The position numbers were made by a program, and so were the translations under genes. From assembly GCA_022841375.1 (NCBI GenBank), contig JALHRQ010000019.1, positions 1-55,882 on the forward strand: DNA of 55,882 bases. Direction: 5' to 3'. Source of the stretch: Burkholderiales bacterium (GTDB lineage: Bacteria > Pseudomonadota > Gammaproteobacteria > Burkholderiales > SG8-41). Positions 45,882 through 54,950 of the stretch are shown piece by piece (position 1 is the first letter of the stretch; each line of letters starts with the position of its first letter). Below the pieces are notes generated by a model. That model was not told the DNA's origin. It did no database searches and worked only from the letters and a program-made list of their open reading frames with translations.

Positions 45882-46856
45882 ATGCAAGTGATCGTCCGCC
45901 TGGCCGGCATCGCCGCCCTGATTGCCGGTGCCGTCATCCCCGCCACCAGCACTGCCGCCTACCCCGAACGCCCGATCCGCCTGATGCTGCCCTTCCCGCC
46001 CGGCGGCCCCAGCGACATCGTCGGCCGCCTGTTTGCGCAAAAACTCGGCGACTCCCTCGGCCAGCAGGTGGTCATCGACAATCGCGGCGGCGCAGCCGGC
46101 AACATCGCCTGTGAAATCGCCAAAAATGCGGTGCCCGACGGTTACACGCTGATGCAAGCCACCGTCGGCACGATGTCGATCAACCCCAGCCTTTATCTGA
46201 AGCTGCCGTATGAACCGCTGCGCGATTTCGCGCCGATCTCGCTGCTCACTGAAACGCCGTACCTGCTGGTGGTGAATCCGAACGTGCCGGCAAAATCAGT
46301 AAAAGAACTGGTCGCACTCGCCAAATCGCAACCGGGCAAAATGAACTTCGCGTCCGGCGGCGTCGGCACCGGCAATCATTTCTCCGGCGAACTGTTTCGC
46401 ATGCTCGCCGGCATCGACGTCGTGCACATTCCGTACAAAGGCAGTGGCGTCGGCATGAACGATGTGCTCGCCGGCCAGGTGCAGATGATGTTCATCAACC
46501 TGCTGCCCGCGACACCTTTTGTCGCCAACGGCCGCCTGCGCGGTCTCGGCGTCACCAGCGCCAAACGCTCGGTCGCCGCGCCGGACATCCCGACCATCGC
46601 TGAAAGCGGATTCCCCGGTTATCAGTCGACGTCATGGCACGGCTTTGTTGCACCGATCAAAGTACCGGCACCGATCATCAAACAGCTTCACGGCGAACTC
46701 GTCAAAATCACCCAGCAGCCTGATGTCAAAAAACGCATGGTCGGCCAGGGCACCGATGTCATCGGCAGCACGCCGGAAGAATTCCGCAAGGTGATTCAGG
46801 TGGAATCGGCGAAATGGGCCAATGTGATCAAGACCGCCGGCATCAAACCGGAATAA
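45882..46856 (+). CDS. Bug/TctC binding protein (10)
   Basis: 324 aa, ATG 45882 preceded by TGGAGA. Signal peptide through AVIPATSTAA. Pocket motif RLMLPFPPGGPSDIVGR, then VIDNRGGAAGNIACEIAKNAVPDGYT; the Cys and the NIACEIA segment differ from the common VGTEIVA. Follows the GST gene after a 154-nt gap. Confidence 0.93.
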   Translation: MQVIVRLAGIAALIAGAVIPATSTAAYPERPIRLMLPFPPGGPSDIVGRLFAQKLGDSLGQQVVIDNRGGAAGNIACEIAKNAVPDGYTLMQATVGTMSINPSLYLKLPYEPLRDFAPISLLTETPYLLVVNPNVPAKSVKELVALAKSQPGKMNFASGGVGTGNHFSGELFRMLAGIDVVHIPYKGSGVGMNDVLAGQVQMMFINLLPATPFVANGRLRGLGVTSAKRSVAAPDIPTIAESGFPGYQSTSWHGFVAPIKVPAPIIKQLHGELVKITQQPDVKKRMVGQGTDVIGSTPEEFRKVIQVESAKWANVIKTAGIKPE

Positions 46857-47087
46857 CAGTCGCAGCCCACTTACAGCTAACTTCACGGTTTTTATAACTC
46901 TTTGTTTTTATTGATATTTTTATCAGGGTGCTGAGCCTCTCATAAATAGAGGCTAGCCCCCGGGGATATCTGCGACAAACCCCGACCCCGGCCCCATACT
47001 GGTCTGCACTGCCCTCCACCGCCGGCGTGCACCTGCACGGGCAAGTTCCTTCTCTTCTCCGGCGTGCGTTTTTTTCCGGAGCACGCC

Positions 47088-47360
47088 TTGAACATCATGA
47101 TCTGGTTGATTGCCGGCGGCCTTGTAGGCTGGGCCGGTCTGCACTTTTTTGATTTCAACCATCACCGCGGACTGGTTCTTGCATCACTGATTGCCGCAGC
47201 CGGCGGATTCATCGGCGGCAATTCGCTCGCACCGATGCTGACCTCCAGCATCACCGAACCTGTGATCGGCTTCAACCCCTTTGCACTCGTCGTCGCCATT
47301 GCTGTTGCAACGGCAGCGATGTATGTCAGCAATGAAATCTCCAAACGTTACGACATCTGA
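47088..47360 (+). CDS. GlsB/YeaQ/YmgE-like small membrane protein
   Basis: 90 aa. TTG 47088 is chosen as start because GGAG lies 6 nt upstream and the resulting N-terminus MNIMIWLIAGGLVGWAG matches the family. ATG 47097 is the alternative. Three hydrophobic segments (about 3-18, 28-48, 63-80) with Gly-rich GGFIGGNSL in between are typical of transglycosylase-associated/stress membrane proteins. The 231-nt gap upstream holds no recognised gene. First of three tightly spaced small genes, 7 nt before the next. Confidence 0.75.
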   Translation: MNIMIWLIAGGLVGWAGLHFFDFNHHRGLVLASLIAAAGGFIGGNSLAPMLTSSITEPVIGFNPFALVVAIAVATAAMYVSNEISKRYDI

Positions 47361-47367
47361 GGACACC

Positions 47368-47745
47368 ATGAACCATACGCTCAGCTTCAATGAAGGCACC
47401 GCCAGCGCCGTCGAAGGCCTGTCGTTTGCAATGTTCCAGAATGAACTGCGCCATGTTGCGCGCTTCATCACCATCGCCGCACCCGCCAAACCGCTGGACG
47501 CCGTACTCAAGGCCATCCACAACAACCCGGCGATGTCACAGGCCCGGCTGCTCACCCGCATCCTCGCTGCCTACATCGGCCGACAGGTGTCGTTCCGCAG
47601 CACCGAAGTCGCCACCTTCGACCGTGATCACCTGGCCCTGCTGGTGGCGCTGATGGACACCCACGACGCCGGCACCGTGCCCAAAACCGAATGGGTGCGT
47701 GCGGCCGATGAAGCCGACGCCGCCCAGCGCGACATCGGCGGTTAA
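47368..47745 (+). CDS. hypothetical protein
   Basis: 125 aa from ATG 47368 with GAGG upstream. It contains LSFAMFQNELRHVARFITIAAPAKPLDAVLKAIHNNPAMSQARLLTRILAAY, a helical stretch, and a second half with VATFDRDHLALLVALMDTHDAGTVPKTEWVRAADEAD. No domain recognised. It lies between the small membrane protein gene and the GIY-YIG-like gene with gaps of 7 and 32 nt, so a common transcript is likely. Confidence 0.6.
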   Translation: MNHTLSFNEGTASAVEGLSFAMFQNELRHVARFITIAAPAKPLDAVLKAIHNNPAMSQARLLTRILAAYIGRQVSFRSTEVATFDRDHLALLVALMDTHDAGTVPKTEWVRAADEADAAQRDIGG

Positions 47746-47777
47746 ACCCTCATCATCTCCACCCACCAAGGAATCGA

Positions 47778-48110
47778 ATGAGAAAAGGCGCCATCACCTT
47801 CACCGGCAAGTCCGGCGCGCATTATCCCTTCCACATCTGGTCGCTGGATACGCAGTTCAAACCCCTCGGCGGCGTCTACTTCATCACCCAGCGCAAAGCC
47901 GACAAGGCCAAACAACTGCGCGCCACCCACAACGCGATTTTCATCGGCCAGACCGCAGACCTCGCCCTGGCCTTCAATGCGAAGACCCTGTCCGACCGTT
48001 TCATGAAATTCGGCGCCAACTGCCTGTGCGTACACCTCGACGAAGACCCGGAGCGCCGCGCCGGCATCGAAAGAGACCTGCTCAGCGTCTACAGCACCGA
48101 CTGCAACTGA
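47778..48110 (+). CDS. GIY-YIG-like small protein
   Basis: 110 aa, ATG 47778. The pattern is GGVYFITQRKAD, then NAIFIGQTADLALAF, then a Cys-rich NCLCVHLDEDPERRAGIERDLLSVYSTDCN. This resembles the GIY-YIG endonuclease fold: GVYFI for GIYYI, FIGQT for YIGQT, the Glu of ERDLL and the Asn of DCN. The first Tyr is kept in GVY but the second is replaced by Phe (FIGQT), so nuclease activity is doubtful. Last gene of the three-gene cluster. Could be a regulatory or structural derivative. Confidence 0.6.
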   Translation: MRKGAITFTGKSGAHYPFHIWSLDTQFKPLGGVYFITQRKADKAKQLRATHNAIFIGQTADLALAFNAKTLSDRFMKFGANCLCVHLDEDPERRAGIERDLLSVYSTDCN

Positions 48111-48140
48111 AAGGTCCGCCGTAACGGGAAACCGCAGCGG

Positions 48141-49094
48141 CTATTTGCCCAGTCCCGCCTCGCGCGCGGCCTTTGACCACAGCACCGTTTCCGCTGCCAT
48201 GCGTTTGGTCATTTCTTCCGGCGTGCCGCCCACGGTTTCAAGCGCAGCGTCAAACAGGCGCTGCTGGGTTTTCGGATCGGCGAGCGACTTGTTGAAAGCG
48301 ACTGACAGCCGCGTCACCACTTCGGCCGGCATGCCCGCAGGCCCCATTGCGCCGAACCATTGCGAAATATCCATGAACTTGAAGCCCAGTTCGGCCAGCG
48401 TGGGCACATCGGGAAACGCCTTCGAGCGCGTGGCCGAAGTCACTGCAAGCAGTTTCACCCGCCCCGCCTTCACCTGCGGCACCAGCGGCGCCGTGCCCAG
48501 AACCGCCACCGGCACATGGCCGCTGACCAGATCCACCACCGCCTGCCCGCCGCCTTTGTACGGGATGCCGATCATCTTCACGCCAGCGCCCTGGAAAAAA
48601 ATCCCTGCCGCCACCGCCTGAGTACCGGTCGCCGATGACAGCGCATAGGCGATCTGACCGGGCTGGGCCTTCGCCGCCTTCAGCAGATCGCCAATCGACT
48701 TCCAGCCCGGCGCAGGATGCACCGCAACCACGATCGGCTGATTGGTCAGGATGGTGATCGCCTGCAGATCCTTTTCCGCGCGATACGCCAGCGACGGCGT
48801 CAGCACCGGCTGAAAATACGACGAATCGGAATTCACAACGATGGTGTAGCCGTCCTTCGGCCCGCGGATCATCGCCTCGATGGCGACGCTGCCCGAACCG
48901 CCGGGCCGGTTCTCGACGATGACCTGCTGGCCGAGTTCCTTGCTCACCAGGTCCGCCGTCATGCGCGCCGATACATCCGCTGTGCCGCCCGGCGCAAAAC
49001 CCACCAGCACCCGTACCGGTCGCGTTGGCCACTGCTGCGCCCATGCGGCCGAACTCAAGCCCAACACCAGAATCGCGCAGATCAATTTTTGCAT
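48141..49094 (-). CDS. Bug/TctC binding protein (11)
   Basis: 317 aa from ATG 49094 with GGAGG upstream. Signal peptide through SSAAWAQQ. Pocket motif RVLVGFAPGGTADVSAR, then VENRPGGSGSVAIEAMIRGPKDGYTI. It lies 58 nt after the sulfatase gene on the same strand, forming a probable sulfatase-Bug operon. An aryl sulfate or sulfonate derivative as ligand is a guess from this pairing only. Confidence 0.93.
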   Translation of the reverse strand: MQKLICAILVLGLSSAAWAQQWPTRPVRVLVGFAPGGTADVSARMTADLVSKELGQQVIVENRPGGSGSVAIEAMIRGPKDGYTIVVNSDSSYFQPVLTPSLAYRAEKDLQAITILTNQPIVVAVHPAPGWKSIGDLLKAAKAQPGQIAYALSSATGTQAVAAGIFFQGAGVKMIGIPYKGGGQAVVDLVSGHVPVAVLGTAPLVPQVKAGRVKLLAVTSATRSKAFPDVPTLAELGFKFMDISQWFGAMGPAGMPAEVVTRLSVAFNKSLADPKTQQRLFDAALETVGGTPEEMTKRMAAETVLWSKAAREAGLGK

Positions 49095-49152
49095 CGCCAG
49101 CCTCCTCCGGATGTAACGTGCGTTGACCTACTGCTGCAGAACCTGTGAACGA

Positions 49153-50694
49153 CTACGCCATGCCGATCGGCTCCGCGAGATTTTTCTTGATTTCGCCGGG
49201 CCGCGCGCGCATCAGTTCTTCCATTTCCTTGCGCACTTTCGCATAACCCGGATCATCGAACAGATTGTTCATTTCCCCGGGGTCATTCACCAGGTCATAC
49301 ATCTCGCCGGCACCCGAGCCCAGCTCGAAAGTGCACTTGAAGGTCTTGGTGCGCACCGTACGCAACTGCAAGCCGACGCCGCAGCGCGACGGATGCACAT
49401 GCCATTCACTCCACGCCGCATCGCGCGGCGCATCTTTGCCTTCGAGCAGGGGCTTGAGGCTGCGGCCCTGCAGCTCATGGGGCGCGGAAACACCGGCCGC
49501 GTCATAGAAGGTTGCGGCAAGGTCGAGCGTCGACACCGGTTCCTTGACCACGCGGCCGGCGGCGACCCCGGGGCCTCGCGCGACCATCGTCACCCGCATC
49601 AGGTCTTCATAGGGCGTCGGGCCTTTCAGGTAAAGCCCGTGATTGCCGAGCATGTCGCCGTGATCGGTGGTGTAGATGATCAGCGTGTTGTCGTCCATGC
49701 CGAGGTCATGAATTTTGTCGAGGATGCGGCCGACGTTGTGGTCGATCAGCGAGATCATGCCGTAGTAGTTGGCGGTCATCTCCGCCAGCTGGGCGTCGGT
49801 CTGCACCGGCACGCGCGAACCTTCGGCGCGGAACTTGCGCATCTCCGGGTCCGCCAGCTGCGGCGTGCCTTCGAGCTGCGCCTTGTGCCACCACGGCCGG
49901 CGCTCCAGATCCATCGTGCGATGCGCGGGCAGCCTGACGCTTTTCGGATCATAGAGCCGGCTCCACGGTTCCGGGCAGTCAAAGGGATGGTGCGGATCGG
50001 GAAACGATATCCACGCTGCCAGTGGCTTGCTCTGGTCATGGTGCGACAGCAGGTCCATCGCACGATCCGCCGTCCACGTGCTGCTGTGCCAGGCCACCGG
50101 CAGCGCCGAACTCCAGGTTTGCGCGGCGCCGGTCTCGGGGCGCGTCGATTGCGCCCACAGTTTGTAACCTTCTTCATCCTTGCCGCGGCCGACGAACCAG
50201 CGCTCGTAATGGCCCATCGGCGGACGATCCATCGGCCGCGTGCGATGGGTGTGACCGAGCACGGTGAGCTCCACATATTCAAAGCCCATATACGGGCCGA
50301 ACCAGTTCGGGCCGTATTTGGCCTGGCTCTTGTTGCACTCCGGCGTGCCGGTCGGCGCGAAAGTGGACTTGGTCGCGAAATGCGCCTTGCCGATGAACGC
50401 CGTCTTGTAACCGTTCTTCGCCAGCGTGCCGGCAAAACCATCGCCGCCGACCTTGGGTTCCAGATCAACGCCGTTGTCCCACACACCATGTGTCAGCGGC
50501 AGCAGCCCGGTCAGGATCGAAGCCCGCGAGGGCTGGCACACGAGGTTGGGCGTCATGCAGGCATTGAAGCGCGTGCCGTCACGCGCCAGCCAGTCCAGGT
50601 GGGGCGTCTTGAGGTCGGGGTTTTCAAAGCCGTTGCAGTCGGCGCGCTGCTGGTCGGAAGTGATCAGAATGATGTTCGGCTTGCGGCTGCTCAT
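49153..50694 (-). CDS. sulfatase (type I, formylglycine-dependent)
   Basis: 513-aa alkaline-phosphatase-fold hydrolase. Start ATG 50694 (MSSRKPNIILITSDQQRADCNG); an upstream ATG adds 38 residues without homology. Metal residues are in ILITSDQQRAD, and the formylglycine maturation motif CxPSR is LVCQPSRASILTGL. Further motifs are GKAHFATKSTF, FPDPHHPFDCPEPW and DNTLIIYTTDHGDMLGNHGLYLKGPTPYEDLMRV. No signal peptide, so cytoplasmic. The Cys-type needs a formylglycine-generating enzyme or anSME elsewhere. Phosphonate monoester hydrolase is a related alternative. Operon with Bug gene 11. Confidence 0.93.
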   Translation of the reverse strand: MSSRKPNIILITSDQQRADCNGFENPDLKTPHLDWLARDGTRFNACMTPNLVCQPSRASILTGLLPLTHGVWDNGVDLEPKVGGDGFAGTLAKNGYKTAFIGKAHFATKSTFAPTGTPECNKSQAKYGPNWFGPYMGFEYVELTVLGHTHRTRPMDRPPMGHYERWFVGRGKDEEGYKLWAQSTRPETGAAQTWSSALPVAWHSSTWTADRAMDLLSHHDQSKPLAAWISFPDPHHPFDCPEPWSRLYDPKSVRLPAHRTMDLERRPWWHKAQLEGTPQLADPEMRKFRAEGSRVPVQTDAQLAEMTANYYGMISLIDHNVGRILDKIHDLGMDDNTLIIYTTDHGDMLGNHGLYLKGPTPYEDLMRVTMVARGPGVAAGRVVKEPVSTLDLAATFYDAAGVSAPHELQGRSLKPLLEGKDAPRDAAWSEWHVHPSRCGVGLQLRTVRTKTFKCTFELGSGAGEMYDLVNDPGEMNNLFDDPGYAKVRKEMEELMRARPGEIKKNLAEPIGMA

Positions 50695-50995
50695 GAGGGC
50701 CCTCGAATCGCTGAAACCGGTTGAACGACGGCCCGCCGGCAAAAGCTGGCGGGCGGACTGGACCACGATGCCGCAATGCTGCGGCGACTCCTCCGCGGGC
50801 CGGAACATGCTGCCGCGTACGGCGATTGTTGTTGTGCGGCCAGTCTAGCGTCCCGCCCCCCGGCGGGGCAAGGCACCGGGACCACTTGATGGTCCTCCCC
50901 GCAAAATCGCCCGCGCCGGGCGGCCGCCCCGCCGCTACAATGTTCCCACTGTTCCCACAGCCCTCCGGCCCAACTACCACCAAGAGAAAAAGCCC

Positions 50996-52450
50996 GTGAG
51001 CGACACTGGCCACACCCTCGACATCAACGCCACCTTCCGCGGCGGCGGCCGTTCAATTGAATGGCTGGATGAAATCAACAAAGCCTCGATCGTCATGCTC
51101 GCCGAGACCGGCATCGTGCCGAAGGACGTGGCCAAGCGCATCGCCAAGGGCATCGCCCAGGTCATCGAAAATGAAAAGACCGGCGCAAATGGCACGACGC
51201 CGCGCAGTTCTGCTGATTACCTCGATTACGAACCCCGCCTGATCGCCGTCGCCGGACAGGAAGCCTCACGCCTGCACACCGGCCGCAGCCGGCAGGACCT
51301 GGCCTCGACCATTGCGCGGATGAACCTGCGCGACGGCCTGCTGCACACCATCGGCGCGCTGATCGCCGACCGCGAGAAACTGCTCAAGCGCGCGGAAGAA
51401 CACATCGAAACCATCATCCCCGCCTACACCCACGGCGTGCAGGCGCAGCCGACGACGTTTGCGCATCACCTGCTGGCTTTCGAATCTGCCCTCGCGCGCG
51501 CGACCGAGCGCCTGCAGCAGGCCTACACGCGGGTCAACCAATGCCCGCTGGGCACGGCGGCACTGGCGACTTCCAGCTTCCCGCTCGACCGGCACCGCCT
51601 GGCGGAACTGCTGGGTTTTGAAGGGCTTGTTGAAAACGCCTACGACGCCAACCACTTGGCCCCCATCGACAGCGCACTCGACGTCGCCAACGCCTACGCG
51701 ATGACCGCGGTGCAGACCGGCATGTTCGCGCAGGACCTGCACACCCAGTACGCCAACCCCACACCGTGGTTCATCCTTGGCAGCGGCGAACTCACCGGCA
51801 CCAGCAGCATCATGCCGCAGAAGCGCAACCCCGCCGCCCTCGAACAGCTGCGCGCGCAGTCGAGCATCCTGCTGAGTGAAATGCAGACCATGACCTTTGT
51901 CGCGCACAACAACCGCACCGGCATGTTCGATTACCGCATGTATGACCCGGTGCCCTATGCCCGCGCACTGACGGTGTTCAAGCTCTTCGGCAGCGTGGTC
52001 GATGCGGTGGTGGTCAACAAAGCACGCGCGCTGGAAGAAGTGAACGCCGATTACTCCACCACCACCGAAATCGCCGATGCCCTGCTACAAAAAGCCGAGG
52101 TGCCCTTCCGCACCGGCCACCATTTTGCGAGCAAGCTGACGGACTACGGCCGCGGCAAGGGCCTGAAGATCCACGAAATTCCCTATAGCGAAGCGCAGCG
52201 GATTTACGAGGAACAGGCGAAGGACAAACTGCCGTTGACGGAAGCGGAATTCCGCGAGGTGATCAGTGCGGAATATATGGTGTTTGGGAGGAAGGGGTTG
52301 GGGGGGCCGCAAGTTGCCGATGTAAGAAATTCATTGGCGTCGAGTCAAGACCGCGCAAACACAGATCAACATCAGCTTACTCACCGTCAAAATCACATTA
52401 AAGATTCACTCTACAACCTGTCGTCTAGATTTCTTGGGGTGCAAAAATAA
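50996..52450 (+). CDS. argininosuccinate lyase/fumarate lyase superfamily protein with AT-rich 3' end
   Basis: 484-aa class II fumarase/aspartase fold enzyme that eliminates an amine or carboxylate group to give fumarate or an unsaturated product. Signature GTSSIMPQKRNPAALEQ, preceded by ASRLHTGRSRQDLAS and DSALDVANAYAMTAVQ. True argininosuccinate lyase is probably a different gene; this subgroup often acts on other C-N compounds. GTG 50996 is the only start giving the conserved N-terminus. From about 52315 (GGPQVADVRN) codon use shifts from GC-rich to AT-rich, although the C-terminal helix SLASSQDRANTDQHQL ... RFLGVQK still has the family heptad-like spacing, so the 3' end seems to come from another donor. 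Confidence 0.88.
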   Translation: MSDTGHTLDINATFRGGGRSIEWLDEINKASIVMLAETGIVPKDVAKRIAKGIAQVIENEKTGANGTTPRSSADYLDYEPRLIAVAGQEASRLHTGRSRQDLASTIARMNLRDGLLHTIGALIADREKLLKRAEEHIETIIPAYTHGVQAQPTTFAHHLLAFESALARATERLQQAYTRVNQCPLGTAALATSSFPLDRHRLAELLGFEGLVENAYDANHLAPIDSALDVANAYAMTAVQTGMFAQDLHTQYANPTPWFILGSGELTGTSSIMPQKRNPAALEQLRAQSSILLSEMQTMTFVAHNNRTGMFDYRMYDPVPYARALTVFKLFGSVVDAVVVNKARALEEVNADYSTTTEIADALLQKAEVPFRTGHHFASKLTDYGRGKGLKIHEIPYSEAQRIYEEQAKDKLPLTEAEFREVISAEYMVFGRKGLGGPQVADVRNSLASSQDRANTDQHQLTHRQNHIKDSLYNLSSRFLGVQK

Positions 52451-52467
52451 CTTTTCTGCGTTGCGTC

Positions 52468-52486
52468 TACCTATAAATAGTAGGTA
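52468..52486. terminator. weak hairpin between the convergent lyase and ATPase genes
   Basis: TACCTA/TAGGTA (52468-52473, 52481-52486) with a 7-nt AT loop. Only 6 bp and AT-rich; termination is uncertain. Confidence 0.3.
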
Positions 52487-52508
52487 CAAAAATCACACCA
52501 ATAACCAC

Positions 52509-54950
52509 CTAATCGACATTTCTTTTCGCGCTACGAAGGACTCGCAATTTTTCACTATTAAAAGACAACCTCATTCCAGCTGATAGTTTCGGGAGGTCGT
52601 ATATTTTGAACAATTCAACCTCCCTATCCTCCTCCTTCTCCAAGTAACAAATAAATACATCAGCTTTTTCTATCCGGGTTCTAACCCTCTTCATTTTTTC
52701 GTAACTTACATATAGACGGTAATCGTCATTTGAAAGTGCGGCTATTGAGTTAGCCGTGCCCTGATCCGCAATAGCACAATCAGAGCAGATTAATTCAAGA
52801 TAAGTAAATGCTTTAGACAATGCATTCAACATAAACAAACCGTACGCTGTAATTTTTATGCTATCAACTTTAACGCTAAACTCATCGAGTCTATTGTTAG
52901 CCTCGACGAATCCATGTCGCAATAACATATCCAGATTTAACTCAAAGTCCTCTCGCATTCCAAAAATATCCGAAAACTCGGCAAGTAACTTTGCAACCGG
53001 AACAAATGGAGGATTGCTTGCATCATGCCCGGAATGCAAGCGAGAAAGAATTCGCAAAGCCGTAAAATGGGACCCGTGTGCTTTAGAGCGAATTTGTAAA
53101 ACATTGGGTATCTCGCTCACCTTTTCATCGTAGAAAAACCTGCTAGGAATCATGAACGGTTTGATCACCTGGTGTATTTGCAAAGTCCACCTATCAGTGG
53201 CGGTCATTTCCTGAACGTTTGTATAGCCAGAAACAAGAAATCCTCTGAACAAGTGCAGAGCCTGCCTAATATTTCCGTGACTGCAGGCAGTTAAAAAGCT
53301 CCTTAAATGCGATTCACGGCCATTAAACTCCTCCCTAAACACCCTAAAAAGCCGTTGACACACTTGGACGTCTACCCTGCTCGGCAATAACCCTCTCTCC
53401 ACAGCATCGGGCGAACGAAGCAGTTGCTCAACATATTCAACCCTTTTTAGAAAAACCTCCTTCGGCTCCGGTGCTGAAATATGGAATCCGGAGTTCTGAT
53501 ATGCGTCTAAGACACCATGTATAGAAGACTCAAAAAATCTCTCCTCCCTCATGGAAATAACAGCCAAGCACTGCAATAGACTAGAAATTTCCTGAGCCAG
53601 CGCAAAGCAGCTCTCCTGCATTTCAAATTTGAATTGGTCGGTGTTGTCTATAACAACAATTATTGCCTTATGTTTCAGCCTCCAATAGTTAGCAAGCCGC
53701 GAGGCAACATACTTCAGATCACCTTTCCACTCCGCAATTAATTTGTTTAGCGCAATGTTGTATTCGGGGGATGAGGCATCAATATTGAATAGATCTTGCT
53801 TAAGCGCCAAATCAAATCTATCGCTAAACAATTGACATAATTGATCTCTACTCCCGGACAAAACCTTATCTTCATCAAGGCAACCGACGAGGGTCTCAAG
53901 AATTGTCTTCCGAATCTCATTTGCCTCGGGCGCGGCATTCAGAAGGTCAATTAACGCGATAATCGAACTTTTTCTTAAAACTTGTGGGGGCTTATGAAAA
54001 AGTAACTTTCGAAGGAAAGTTGATTTACCCACCCCCTTCCCGCCAAACAAAACAACAACATCGGCGGATTTTGCGCCGATAACACCTTTCTTCAACCTAT
54101 TAGCAAATGCACCGCCAGTATCCCCATCTTTGGTTTGCTGAATATTGTATTGCTCAAGGTATGGAGTTATTGCATCTTCCAAGCGTCTCCTCGCATTCAT
54201 AAATGCAATGTCATACTCCCTGTCACTAACATAGCAGTTATCAATGAGCTGGGAATCATCAACCTCCATGTCCCCAAAATACTTATCAGCTATTGGCCTA
54301 AGACTGGATGCAAATTGATTTGCATTTACCGGCGCCTCATAGCTAGAAATTCTAAGTTTTGGGTAAAACAATTGCCTGTTATGCAATTCAGAATCGAGCA
54401 AAAGCCTGCGAAGCGATCCCTTCTCAGTTATCTCGAGATAAGAGAAAAAATTAATCGCCTCAGAAAAACGCTCCGAAAAGTATCGGGGAGAGGAAATAAC
54501 AAACGCCTTAAGAGACCGCCAGTCTTGCCCCTTCTGAAATGTTTTAAAGAAAATCCACTCATGACCATTAGTGATTGAAGCAATTTCGCAACCAACATTA
54601 AGGCAATACTCTCTCACCTGATTAATTGCATCGCGTATCGCAACGTCTGTTTGAAGTGTTTTTACTTGCACATACGCCGCGAGACTGTCCTGCAAAAGTC
54701 CATGCGGGAGCGTAAAAAAGTGCCCCTCTTTTTTTGCCTCAATTAGCAATATGTTGCTTCCATCAGACCTTTCCAAAACGTAATCCGCGAAACCTGGGGA
54801 AATATATTCTTCGCACTTAACACGCGCACGAGGCCACCCCATCACATCATGCAGCAATGGATCAATTATTTGATGTCTAGTGTTTGCCTCATTCAATGAG
54901 CGCCCTTCAATCGAGGCCACTAATTTCAAAGTCACATCATGTGATGACAT
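52509..54950 (-). CDS. PD-(D/E)XK nuclease-P-loop ATPase fusion, probable antiphage defence protein
   Basis: 813 aa from ATG 54950 (GAGGGG upstream). Residues 20-160 resemble the HsdR-type N-terminal nuclease domain: RHQIIDPLLHDVMGWP, FADYVLERSDG (Asp56), LLIEAKKEG (Glu71, Lys73). The ATPase has Walker A GGKGVGKST (303-311), Walker B IIVVIDNTDQ (430-439), a sensor-like SMRE (466-469) and GNIRQAL (559-565). A winged-helix-like segment follows near 655-710 (LLAEFSDIFGM ... RHGFVEANN). This order (nuclease, STAND/ORC-like ATPase, winged helix) is seen in defence NTPases. Base composition is strikingly AT-rich against the 60% GC flanks. No partner gene or integrase is within the segment. Activity is inferred from motifs only. 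Confidence 0.75.
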   Translation of the reverse strand: MSSHDVTLKLVASIEGRSLNEANTRHQIIDPLLHDVMGWPRARVKCEEYISPGFADYVLERSDGSNILLIEAKKEGHFFTLPHGLLQDSLAAYVQVKTLQTDVAIRDAINQVREYCLNVGCEIASITNGHEWIFFKTFQKGQDWRSLKAFVISSPRYFSERFSEAINFFSYLEITEKGSLRRLLLDSELHNRQLFYPKLRISSYEAPVNANQFASSLRPIADKYFGDMEVDDSQLIDNCYVSDREYDIAFMNARRRLEDAITPYLEQYNIQQTKDGDTGGAFANRLKKGVIGAKSADVVVLFGGKGVGKSTFLRKLLFHKPPQVLRKSSIIALIDLLNAAPEANEIRKTILETLVGCLDEDKVLSGSRDQLCQLFSDRFDLALKQDLFNIDASSPEYNIALNKLIAEWKGDLKYVASRLANYWRLKHKAIIVVIDNTDQFKFEMQESCFALAQEISSLLQCLAVISMREERFFESSIHGVLDAYQNSGFHISAPEPKEVFLKRVEYVEQLLRSPDAVERGLLPSRVDVQVCQRLFRVFREEFNGRESHLRSFLTACSHGNIRQALHLFRGFLVSGYTNVQEMTATDRWTLQIHQVIKPFMIPSRFFYDEKVSEIPNVLQIRSKAHGSHFTALRILSRLHSGHDASNPPFVPVAKLLAEFSDIFGMREDFELNLDMLLRHGFVEANNRLDEFSVKVDSIKITAYGLFMLNALSKAFTYLELICSDCAIADQGTANSIAALSNDDYRLYVSYEKMKRVRTRIEKADVFICYLEKEEDREVELFKIYDLPKLSAGMRLSFNSEKLRVLRSAKRNVD

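Noticed and set aside
50996-52450. argH as the gene name.
   Set aside because: The local context is catabolic and the sequence subgroup often has other substrates; no arginine genes are nearby.
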